Shown: piece after piece, positions 24,680 to 32,485 of the stretch
How the letters are laid out: every line of letters begins with the position of its first letter
How positions within the stretch are numbered: the first letter of the stretch is position 1
Source: Woeseiaceae bacterium
GTDB taxonomy: Bacteria > Pseudomonadota > Gammaproteobacteria > Steroidobacterales > Woeseiaceae
Assembly (NCBI GenBank): GCA_021773135.1
Contig: JAJFKP010000017.1
Span: forward strand, 1 to 50,519
Reading direction: 5' to 3'
DNA: 50,519 nt
The notes under the pieces: model-generated
Seen by the model: the letters and a program-made list of their open reading frames with translations, nothing else
Database searches by the model: none
Told to the model about the DNA's origin: nothing
Program-made: the position numbers and the translations under genes

Positions 24680-25946
24680 CGATCGAGTTGCCAGATAACG
24701 AACGCAGCAACCATTCGTATAATTTCAGGCGCTGTTGAATGACGTCAGCGCGGAACGATATCCCCGGCTGGAGCGGCCATTCCACGCCACCTGATTCGAC
24801 AACGACGTCATTGAGTTGCGCCCTGATTTCAAAAACCGGCCCTGCGACCTGCAACGGCACTTTAATTTCGCGCGGCAGCAGGGCAACCCCGGAAATCGAT
24901 GTCACCGTGGCGCTAAAGGTGCCGAACACCTGTTGTGGATAGGCATCAAGCCTGATCTCAACAGGCTGTCCCGGGTGCAGCAGCCGGGCGCCCGCCGTCG
25001 ATACATACAGCCATGCCTCCATGTGTCGCCCGGGACGGCGCAGCTTGGCAAGTACCTGACCCCGGGTTACAACCATGCCGGGCTGAACCAGGACGTGGGC
25101 TACCTGTCTTCGGTCGGGTGCGCGGTAGTCGCCGGCAACCTGTTGCGCGGTGTGTGCTATTTCGCGTCGAATCTGTTCCGTATCAATCTGAAATTGAATT
25201 TCGTCCAGCGCACTCTGGTCGTGCAGAGCCTGTTTAGACTGGTGTAAAACGCGCGCCTCCTGTGCGAGTGCCACGTCGCGCTGAGAATTATCGGCGACAG
25301 CTGCCTGCGCAGTTAATATCGCAACACGTTCGGCATCGAGCGCATCGCGGCTTGCATGACCGTTGGCCGTCATCAATCGCCAGCGTGCCAGCTGGCGTTC
25401 CCGAACAGTGAGTGCCATTTCGAACGCCTGCAGGCGCGCCCGACCGAGATCGCGCTCCTGCTCATTCGCTGCCAGCGACTGTTCCAGCAGGGCCATCCGG
25501 TCTGACGACATGGCCAGATTGCGTTGATAGGCTTGTTCGCGAAGGGCAAGCTCTTTTCGCAGTGACCGCAGCGTCAGTGCTGGCAGCGGCCGGTGCTGTA
25601 TCGAGGCGTCGCCACCGGCCACCGTCAGCATGAGTTCGCCGGCTGCGACTATCGTGCCGGCGTTTATGAGGACCTCACGCACGCGACCGGAGTCCGTTGC
25701 AACAACATCAATCAGGCCGCCCTTTGGCATCAGGACACCAATAGCCCTCGACCGTTGCGGTACTTCGACCAAGGTTACGGCAACAACCAGCGCCATGACG
25801 ATTACGCTTCCCAGGAGTACAGCGTAGGCTGCCGATGGCGGGACGACGATCGTAACTGCGCCAAACAGTCGATAGCCCGCTGCGTCTATCGCGGATTCAC
25901 GAAAAAGCGATTGTTGAGCGTTGCGCCTCGCAACATCCTTCTGCAC
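24654..25946 (-). CDS. HlyD/CvaA-type membrane fusion adaptor for the C39 exporter
   Basis: The protein (about 430 residues) has an N-terminal cytoplasmic stretch with S-L-F-R-E-S-A-I-D and one membrane helix (A-A-Y-A-V-L-L-G-S-V-I-V-M-A). A long coiled-coil region rich in Arg/Glu/Gln follows, then a C-terminal beta-domain with R-L-D-A-Y-P-Q-Q-V-F-G-T-F, a HlyD-type hallmark. The longest frame begins with TTG at 26015. No ATG is available, and the GTG at 25946, preceded by AGG, gives an N-terminus resembling CvaA, so I prefer it. It bridges the inner-membrane ABC exporter to an outer-membrane channel, probably TolC. Confidence 0.85.
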   Translation of the reverse strand: MQKDVARRNAQQSLFRESAIDAAGYRLFGAVTIVVPPSAAYAVLLGSVIVMALVVAVTLVEVPQRSRAIGVLMPKGGLIDVVATDSGRVREVLINAGTIVAAGELMLTVAGGDASIQHRPLPALTLRSLRKELALREQAYQRNLAMSSDRMALLEQSLAANEQERDLGRARLQAFEMALTVRERQLARWRLMTANGHASRDALDAERVAILTAQAAVADNSQRDVALAQEARVLHQSKQALHDQSALDEIQFQIDTEQIRREIAHTAQQVAGDYRAPDRRQVAHVLVQPGMVVTRGQVLAKLRRPGRHMEAWLYVSTAGARLLHPGQPVEIRLDAYPQQVFGTFSATVTSISGVALLPREIKVPLQVAGPVFEIRAQLNDVVVESGGVEWPLQPGISFRADVIQQRLKLYEWLLRSLSGNSIDVSKGTGA

Positions 25947-26142
25947 TGACCTGCACCTGCTTACATTCCGGCGCTCGAAGTGCAGCACGTCACGCCTTCG
26001 CAATCGATTTGCCAATTGCTCCAGTTTTCGCAGTTTCGTCTTCCATGGCCGGTCGATGCGCCGGAAACCATCGCCCTGGTGCAGAACAATGCGTTAATCT
26101 GTTCCGCGTAAGTAACAGCCAGAGAATTCAGAAACGAGCGCC

Positions 26143-27660
26143 ATGAATATCCGCGACTATGTACAACTCATCGACGATGCGTCTGTTTACGACGTGGCGA
26201 ACATATCGCCGCTGGAACTGGCGAACAATCTGTCGGCGCGTCTTGGCAATCACATTCTGATGAAACGAGAAGATTTGCAGCCCGTTTTTTCCTTCAAACT
26301 ACGCGGCGCGTACAACAAACTTTCGAGTCTCTCCGAAGCGGCCGTTTCTGCGGGAGTGGTATGCAGCTCCGCTGGCAACCACGCGCAGGGTGTCGCACTT
26401 GCCGCCAGGCGACGAAATGCCAGGGCGGTCATCGTGATGCCGATTACGACGCCGTCTATCAAGGTCGACGCTGTCGAGGCGCTGGGTGGCGAAGTTATTC
26501 TGCATGGTGACAACTACGACGAGGCTTTTGCCAGGGCCAAGGAAATTGAAACGGCCGAAGGCCTGACATTTATTCACCCGTTTGACGATCCCGCCGTAAT
26601 AGCGGGTCAGGGCACAATCGGCCGCGAGCTGTCTGAGCAGATGGACGATCACGTGGCAGCGGTATTTGTTCCCATCGGGGGCGGCGGACTCATTGCAGGA
26701 ATCGCAGCTTATTTGAAGCACAGTCGACCGGGTCTGAAAATCATCGGGGTGGAGCCCGAGGACTCGGCCGCAATGCGCGATTCTCTGCGGGCGGGAAAAC
26801 CTGTGACCCTGGATCATGTCGGCTTATTTGCCGACGGGGTTGCGGTTAAGCGCGTTGGCAATGAAACGTTTCGACTTTGCCAGGAATTAGTGGACGAAAT
26901 CGTCACCGTTGATACGGATCAGATTTGTGCGGCCATAAAGGACGTTTTTGAGGACACCCGATCGATCGTTGAGCCGGCGGGCGCCCTGGCAGTTGCGGGC
27001 GTAAAAAAATACGTCGCGGAGCACGCCGTTGCAGGCGAATCTTTTGTCGTCATCAACTGCGGGGCGAACGTCAATTTCGATCGGTTGCGACATATCGCCG
27101 AACGCGCGGCAATTGGCGAGCAGCAGGAGATGCTGCTGGCCGTAGAGATATCGGAAGAGCCCGGGAGTTTCCGCCAGTTTTGCGAGGCCATCGGCCGGCG
27201 CGGCATTACCGAGTTCAACTATCGATATAATGACGCCAGGAAGGCGCACATTTTTGTCGGCGTGCAATTACGACACGGCGCTAAGGAACATGCCGGATTG
27301 CTGCAGAAGCTGGCCAGGCTCGGTTACCTTGTAGTCGATTTAAGCGACAACGAAATGGCTAAACTGCACATCCGGCATATGGTCGGCGGCAATACTACGG
27401 GTATCGAAAATGAACGGCTGTTTCGCTTCGAATTTCCCGAACGTCCCGGCGCGCTGCTGGACTTTCTGCAGGCCGTGAGTACTGATTGGAATATCAGTTT
27501 GTTTCACTACCGCAATCATGGTTCCGATCACGGCAGGGTCCTTGCAGGAATACAGGTGCCTGAAAATGAGTCGCAGGAACTGGAAGCACACCTCGCAGAG
27601 CTCGGCTACGAGCACTTCGAAGAAAGTGATAATCCCGCCTACACGATGTTCCTGGCGTAA
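26143..27660 (+). CDS. ilvA: Threonine dehydratase, biosynthetic
   Basis: The 505-residue PLP enzyme deaminates threonine to 2-oxobutyrate, first step of isoleucine synthesis. PLP Lys52 is in S-F-K-L-R-G-A-Y; the phosphate-binding glycine loop is G-G-G-G-L-I-A-G. The C-terminal ~180 residues form two ACT-like regulatory domains (A-V-E-I-S-E-E-P-G-S-F and R-F-E-F-P-E-R-P-G-A-L), so isoleucine feedback control is expected. Length matches the long E. coli-type enzyme rather than the short catabolic one. Divergent from the exporter operon. Confidence 0.95.
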   Translation: MNIRDYVQLIDDASVYDVANISPLELANNLSARLGNHILMKREDLQPVFSFKLRGAYNKLSSLSEAAVSAGVVCSSAGNHAQGVALAARRRNARAVIVMPITTPSIKVDAVEALGGEVILHGDNYDEAFARAKEIETAEGLTFIHPFDDPAVIAGQGTIGRELSEQMDDHVAAVFVPIGGGGLIAGIAAYLKHSRPGLKIIGVEPEDSAAMRDSLRAGKPVTLDHVGLFADGVAVKRVGNETFRLCQELVDEIVTVDTDQICAAIKDVFEDTRSIVEPAGALAVAGVKKYVAEHAVAGESFVVINCGANVNFDRLRHIAERAAIGEQQEMLLAVEISEEPGSFRQFCEAIGRRGITEFNYRYNDARKAHIFVGVQLRHGAKEHAGLLQKLARLGYLVVDLSDNEMAKLHIRHMVGGNTTGIENERLFRFEFPERPGALLDFLQAVSTDWNISLFHYRNHGSDHGRVLAGIQVPENESQELEAHLAELGYEHFEESDNPAYTMFLA

Positions 27661-27767
27661 CAACGCGTGGTCCGGCCGTGCCGCTGAATACTACGCTCGT
27701 CTGATTTCGCCGCGGCGGGCGCGGACTGAGTTTCAGCTCTACCGAACCGGGCGGCAAAGCCGCTCGA

Positions 27768-28538
27768 TCAGTCGCGGTATGATCGGTCGATTCTGTCCAG
27801 CTTCCGCAACAAGCCAGGCCAGGCAAGCTCGCCGCCCATACCGCGCGTAACCAGTTCGACCTGCGCCTTAATTCCGGCAACGATTGCAGCATCGACTTCG
27901 AGCAATGCGACCCCCGCTGATTGCGCAGCGAGCTGCGTCTGACAGGCGGTTTCTAGCACATACATGAACAGAAACGCATCAGCAATGCTGCCACCGACAG
28001 TCAACAAGCCGTGGTTGCGCAGGATCAGGAAGTTGCTGGCACCGAGATCCGCTACCAGCCTTGGTTTCTCGTCCTCGTTTAAAGCGATGCCTTCGTAGTC
28101 ATGGTAGGACAGTGACGCATAGGGCAATAGTGAAATCTGCGACAGCGGCCGCAGTCCGTTTGCCTGTGCAGATACGGCCACACCGGCCTTCGTATGCGTA
28201 TGCAAAACACAGCCTGCATCGGCACGTGCTGCATGGATTGCGCTGTGAATCGTAAAGCCTGCGGGATTAATTACGTACGGCGTATCTGACACGATCTGTC
28301 CGTCAAGGTCGACCTTGACCAGGGTACTGGCCGTCATCTCTTCGAACATCAATCCGTAGGCATTGATCAGGAAGTGCTCATCAGGGCCAGGCACGCGTGC
28401 CGAAATATGCGTAAACACGAGGTCGTCCCAACCGAACAGAGCGATCAATCTATAGCAGGCGGCAAGGTCAACCCGTACCGCCCACTCCTCATCGCTTACC
28501 TCGCCCCTGGCCGAAAATTGATCTGGCGTTACAGTCAT
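27768..28538 (-). CDS. Class II aldolase/adducin family protein
   Basis: 256 residues. Zinc ligands are visible in L-H-T-H-T-K-A-G (His-x-His) and the later L-R-N-H-G-L-L-T-V-G, with the acidic residue of T-H-I-S-A-R-V-P-G region upstream. This is the fold of fuculose- and ribulose-phosphate aldolases and adducin heads. The usual Glu that initiates aldol cleavage cannot be pinned down by eye, so the substrate and whether it is an aldolase are unknown. The ATG at 28538 fits; the gene stands alone. Confidence 0.85.
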   Translation of the reverse strand: MTVTPDQFSARGEVSDEEWAVRVDLAACYRLIALFGWDDLVFTHISARVPGPDEHFLINAYGLMFEEMTASTLVKVDLDGQIVSDTPYVINPAGFTIHSAIHAARADAGCVLHTHTKAGVAVSAQANGLRPLSQISLLPYASLSYHDYEGIALNEDEKPRLVADLGASNFLILRNHGLLTVGGSIADAFLFMYVLETACQTQLAAQSAGVALLEVDAAIVAGIKAQVELVTRGMGGELAWPGLLRKLDRIDRSYRD

Positions 28539-28682
28539 ATCGAAACTCCTCGCTGGCTTGTCGGCGGCTTCATTAAAACGGCCGCTGGTCGGTTACCGGT
28601 GAAACGTATTTTTCGTCATATCAAGCAATCTTATGCCTATTTTATTGCAACTATTCGGCAACTCGCCGCATCCAACGAATAG

Positions 28683-28813
28683 TCCCGTCAGGAACGGGAA
28701 CCGGGTTATCTGACCTGAGCTCGTCTCATGTCAGGGTGGCAAACGAAGCAATTAAATCTCCCAAAGGTTTTGTTTCGTAACTTGAACGGTGGCTTCGGCC
28801 ACCGTTTTTTTTT
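28683..28813 (+). ncRNA. Candidate structured small RNA (or leader) with four stem-loops
   Basis: A 131-base stretch in the 363-base gap between two genes folds by eye into four successive stems. The first is CCCGT/ACGGG with an AGGA-containing loop (28683-28697). The second is a nested stem around 28713-28737. The third is a 9-bp stem (28743-28751 with 28770-28778) whose loop carries CTCCC. The last is a 9-bp intrinsic terminator. No plus-strand gene precedes that terminator closely, since the upstream neighbour is on the minus strand. The CTCCC loop could pair with Shine-Dalgarno sequences. It could instead be a leader of the DUF1761 gene, whose ATG is 89 bases after the terminator. The rest of the gap (28539-28682) shows nothing recognisable. 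Confidence 0.5.
28785..28813 (+). terminator. Strong intrinsic terminator
   Basis: AACGGTGGC (28785-28793), a TTCG tetraloop and the perfect complement (28798-28806) are followed by T-tract 28805-28813. This is a textbook plus-strand Rho-independent terminator ending the candidate small RNA. There is no T-run on the other side, so it is not bidirectional. Confidence 0.85.
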
Positions 28814-28901
28814 GCTGACAGATACCTCCCTGCGACCGCACTGATACGTTGGCCTTAAGCTCTGCTAGACTGCGCCCTCTAATAAGAACAAGGAGAACAC
28901 G

Positions 28902-29318
28902 ATGCGTCTTGTGCAAATCCTGTCTGATGTTAACTGGCTTGCAGTTCTGGTCGCTACGATTGTTGCCTTCATGCTCGGTGGTCTTTGGTATTCAAAGGTG
29001 TTGTTTGGCAATACCTGGATGAAGGAAATCGGACTGACCGAGGAAGCAATTAACAATGCCAATATGCCGCGCACCTTCGGCACAACTTTTGTTTTGCAGC
29101 TAATAGCAGCCGTGGCCATGTCGGCATTAATTGGCAATGACGGCAGCTGGCTGACCGGGCTGCAAACCGGCCTGTGGGTAGGCCTGTTCTGGATAGCAAC
29201 CGCCTATGGCGTTACCTACCTGTTTGAACAACGCACGTTTCGACTCTGGCTAATCAACGCCGGCTACTATGTCGTGCTGTACGCGGTCATGGGAACCATC
29301 ATCGGTGCCTGGGCATGA
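28902..29318 (+). CDS. DUF1761 membrane protein
   Basis: 138 residues with about four transmembrane helices (W-L-A-V-L-V-A-T-I-V-A-F-M-L-G-G, then a loop with W-Y-S-K-V-L-F-G-N-T-W-M-K-E-I-G). The W-Y-S ... F-G-x-x-W segment after the first helix is the DUF1761 signature. AAGGAG precedes the ATG by a good distance. Function unknown. The gene faces the helicase gene, ending 31 bases before its stop. Confidence 0.85.
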   Translation: MRLVQILSDVNWLAVLVATIVAFMLGGLWYSKVLFGNTWMKEIGLTEEAINNANMPRTFGTTFVLQLIAAVAMSALIGNDGSWLTGLQTGLWVGLFWIATAYGVTYLFEQRTFRLWLINAGYYVVLYAVMGTIIGAWA

Positions 29319-29349
29319 GCATGGGTGGCATGCAAGGATTGCTCGTGTA

Positions 29350-31449
29350 CTACCACATTTCTTTCAGGCGCTCGGCGACTGCAATTCTTTTATCGGAGCG
29401 TGGCTGAAGCTGGCTCGTCCCGTCGCGCCTGCCACGGAACGCCGCGTCCATGGTTGCCATCAGCTGCTCAGACATGAACCTGCTGCGCGCACCGTAAACG
29501 TGTTTATCCCCGTCCCTGCGCTGCTGGGTGACGTGGTAGCGCAGCGGCGCAATCAAGGTCAGTGACTCCCTGGCACGGGTCATGGCTACGTATAACAGGC
29601 GGCGTTCTTCGTCGATGAGTTCAGGCTTGCCGGTAGCAAACTCGGACGGAAAATTACCGTCCGAAAAATTCAACAGGTAGACAGCGTCCCATTCCTGACC
29701 TTTCGCAGAATGCACTGTCGACAGGATCAGGTAGTCTTCATCGAGAAACGGGTCCCCTGCCAGGTCGCCGGCCGCCGCTGGTGGATCCAGCGTTAGTTCA
29801 GTCAGGAAACGCTCGCGAGTTGCATACTTCCCGGAGATTTGCTCCAGCTGTTCCAGATCAGCCTCACGGGTTTCCAGCCCGTCATAAAGACGTTCCAGGT
29901 GCGGGTGATACCAGCGACGCGCGGCCGTCACATCCGTTTGCCAGGCGTGTTCATCACGTTCCACCGCGGCTAACGTCCGCATCAGGTTACAGAAGCCCGC
30001 CCAGTCGTTGCGGGTTGCCGCCGGCGGTGTGAATTGTGGCAACGATTCAAAAGTAAAACTGTTGACTGCCAGATAGTCAAAACACTTCCCGGCATTGGCA
30101 GGTCCCATGCCAGGTAAGAGCTTGAGCACGCGAAAAGCGGCTACTTTATTTTTCGGGTTGTCGCCCCATTTAAGTATCGACAGCAGGTCTTTTACATGGC
30201 CGGCTTCGAGGAATTTCAGGCCGCCGTATTTTACGTAAGGAATGTTTCTGCGTACCAATTCAATTTCAAGGCGATCACTATGATGTGAGCCGCGAAAAAG
30301 GACGGCCTGTTCTTTCAGTTGAGTCCCCTCTTCGCGGCTCGCAAGAATTGCCTCGACCACGTATTCTGCTTCGGCGTCTCCGTCTTCGACCGTTACGTAG
30401 ACAGGTTTGCCACCGCTTTTCTTTTCAGAGAACAGGTTCTTTTTGTACTGTCGGGTGCTTTCTGCGATCAGGCAGTTGGCGCTATCGAGAATCGCCTGCG
30501 TCGACCGATAATTTTCTTCCAGGCTGATGATCCTGGCCGACGGCATGAACTGGTCGGGGAATGACAGAATATTCTCAACTTCGGCGGCACGAAAAGAATA
30601 GATCGACTGCGCGTCGTCACCAACGACCGTTACGCCGGAACCGTCCGGCCGGATGGCATTCAGGATGTTCGACTGCAAGACGTTGGTATCCTGATATTCA
30701 TCGACAAGAATATGATCGAACCACGACCCTAATTCTTCGGCGAACTCTTCGTCTCCCACCAGGTGGCTCCAGTAGAGCAACAGATCATCATAGTCCAGCG
30801 CCTGACAGCGCTGTTTGTACTCAACGTAGAATCGAAACAGTTGCCGCAACTCAGTTTCCCAATCCGCACACCATGGGTAGGTTTCAGCCAGGGATTCCGG
30901 CAATGATTTTCCGGAATTGACGCAGCGCGAGTAGATTGCCAGACAGGTATCTTTTTTAGGGAATCGCCGCGACTTGCGGGACAGGCCATGCTCGTGCCGA
31001 ACGACATCAATCAAATCGGCGGCATCACCGCGATCCAGAACTGAAAATCCGGGATCCAGGTCAAGGTTGTGCGCATACCGCCGCAACAAACGGTTGGCAA
31101 TCGAATGAAACGTACCCGACCACGTCAGCACATTGCCGCTGGCCGGCGCGTTGGTTTCCCCGCGTAGTGCCTGCCGCACGATGGTTTCAACACGGCGTGT
31201 CATTTCCTGCGCGGCGCGGCGCGTGAATGTCAGTAGCAGTATTCTTTCCGGGTTTACGCCCTGGATGATTAGGTGCGCTACGCGGTGAGCAAGTGTCATT
31301 GTCTTGCCGGTCCCGGCGCCGGCAATGACCAGCAGCGGGCCCGCTCGTACGCCGCCATCATTCACGAGCTGGCCATGCGTGGCAGCCTGTCGCTGCGCCG
31401 GATTCAGGCGGCCAAGGTAGTCATTCTGAATTTCTGCTGCTTCACCCAT
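29350..31449 (-). CDS. UvrD/Rep-family superfamily 1 DNA helicase
   Basis: 699 residues with every SF1A motif: Q-motif L-N-P-A-Q-R-Q-A, Walker A G-A-G-T-G-K-T, T-F-T-R-R-A-A-Q-E-M, Walker B D-E-Y-Q-D-T-N, G-D-D-A-Q-S-I-Y-S-F-R, E-N-Y-R-S-T, and V-H-S-A-K-G-Q-E-W followed by L-L-Y-V-A-M-T-R-A. It unwinds DNA 3'-5' in repair or replication restart. Sequence around motif V-VI departs from classical UvrD, so I do not give it the uvrD name. ATG at 31449. Confidence 0.93.
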   Translation of the reverse strand: MGEAAEIQNDYLGRLNPAQRQAATHGQLVNDGGVRAGPLLVIAGAGTGKTMTLAHRVAHLIIQGVNPERILLLTFTRRAAQEMTRRVETIVRQALRGETNAPASGNVLTWSGTFHSIANRLLRRYAHNLDLDPGFSVLDRGDAADLIDVVRHEHGLSRKSRRFPKKDTCLAIYSRCVNSGKSLPESLAETYPWCADWETELRQLFRFYVEYKQRCQALDYDDLLLYWSHLVGDEEFAEELGSWFDHILVDEYQDTNVLQSNILNAIRPDGSGVTVVGDDAQSIYSFRAAEVENILSFPDQFMPSARIISLEENYRSTQAILDSANCLIAESTRQYKKNLFSEKKSGGKPVYVTVEDGDAEAEYVVEAILASREEGTQLKEQAVLFRGSHHSDRLEIELVRRNIPYVKYGGLKFLEAGHVKDLLSILKWGDNPKNKVAAFRVLKLLPGMGPANAGKCFDYLAVNSFTFESLPQFTPPAATRNDWAGFCNLMRTLAAVERDEHAWQTDVTAARRWYHPHLERLYDGLETREADLEQLEQISGKYATRERFLTELTLDPPAAAGDLAGDPFLDEDYLILSTVHSAKGQEWDAVYLLNFSDGNFPSEFATGKPELIDEERRLLYVAMTRARESLTLIAPLRYHVTQQRRDGDKHVYGARSRFMSEQLMATMDAAFRGRRDGTSQLQPRSDKRIAVAERLKEMW

Positions 31450-31479
31450 AGCTGGGTTTTTATACAGTACTGGTTTTAT

Positions 31480-32388
31480 TTACACAACGTTTGCGGCCGC
31501 TCCATGCAAAAATCGCTCTGCCTCAAGCGCCAGCTCGAGCGGTCGTTCGAAGTGCACCATGTGTCCACAGCCGGGTATGGTCACAGTCTGATGATTGCGA
31601 AACGGGTGCGCCGTAACTTGAGGATCGATGAAGCCTTTTGCCGCCGCGGTGAAATCCGTGTTCTCACCGACCACCAGCAGTACCTGCGCAGACACGTTTT
31701 CCCAGCATGCGATCGATTCGGCGCGGCGGTATTGCACAGCGTTTGGCAGTTTGTGCGCGGGATCGGCACGCAGCACGATCTCGCCGTTGTCATCCGTATA
31801 AGCCCACTCATGCGCGACGAATAGCGCCTTGTCGACGCTCATTTCAGGCGCGCGGCTTATTATTCGATCCGCCAACCCGGCATACGACGAGTAGCGTGAG
31901 TAGGTCGGTAATGTGCGCATGCGGGTGATCCACCGCCTGTAATTTTCGGGTGCGTTTGCGGGGTCGCTGTCTGCCAAGCCGAAACCTTCGACATTCACGA
32001 AGTTCAGCACCCGGTCGGGAAATATGCCCGCATAGAGCCCGGCGATGTTCGCACCCATGCTGTGACCTAACAGATTTACCGGTTTATCCGGCTGGTAATG
32101 CTCCAGGAGCAGATCGAGATCTGCCAGGTAGTCGGGAAACCAGTAGCTGTCGCATCGATGGTGAGACCTGCCGAAACCGCGCCAGTCCGGGGCGACGACT
32201 AACCAGTCCTCCTGTAATGCGTCGACGACAAACTGAAACGACGCCGCGCAATCACCCCAGCCGTGCAACATCATCACCAGCGGACTGCTTGCGTCCCCCC
32301 ATTCCAGGAGATGGTACCTGACGCCGCGAATGTCCAGCCATGTCGAGCGGGCCGCCCGTGCGGCATCATATTTTTGTGACTCTGTCAT
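31480..32388 (-). CDS. Alpha/beta hydrolase
   Basis: 302 residues, with no export signal. The oxyanion strand is M-M-L-H-G-W-G-D, the nucleophile elbow L-L-G-H-S-M-G-A-N, and the catalytic His is in I-P-G-C-G-H-M-V-H-F-E, preceded by an acid in V-G-E-N-T-D-F. A cap region rich in Trp/Tyr/Arg lies between. Likely an esterase, lipase or epoxide-hydrolase-like enzyme; substrate cannot be read. ATG at 32388; 30 bases after the helicase start on the same strand. Confidence 0.88.
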   Translation of the reverse strand: MTESQKYDAARAARSTWLDIRGVRYHLLEWGDASSPLVMMLHGWGDCAASFQFVVDALQEDWLVVAPDWRGFGRSHHRCDSYWFPDYLADLDLLLEHYQPDKPVNLLGHSMGANIAGLYAGIFPDRVLNFVNVEGFGLADSDPANAPENYRRWITRMRTLPTYSRYSSYAGLADRIISRAPEMSVDKALFVAHEWAYTDDNGEIVLRADPAHKLPNAVQYRRAESIACWENVSAQVLLVVGENTDFTAAAKGFIDPQVTAHPFRNHQTVTIPGCGHMVHFERPLELALEAERFLHGAAANVV

Positions 32389-32485
32389 TTGCTGCCAGCC
32401 GCTCTTTGGCTCATGCTAGAGCAGTCGTGTATAAACCAATACATTCTCAACCATGAATTACCTGTAGTACAGGCCACGGCGGCTA

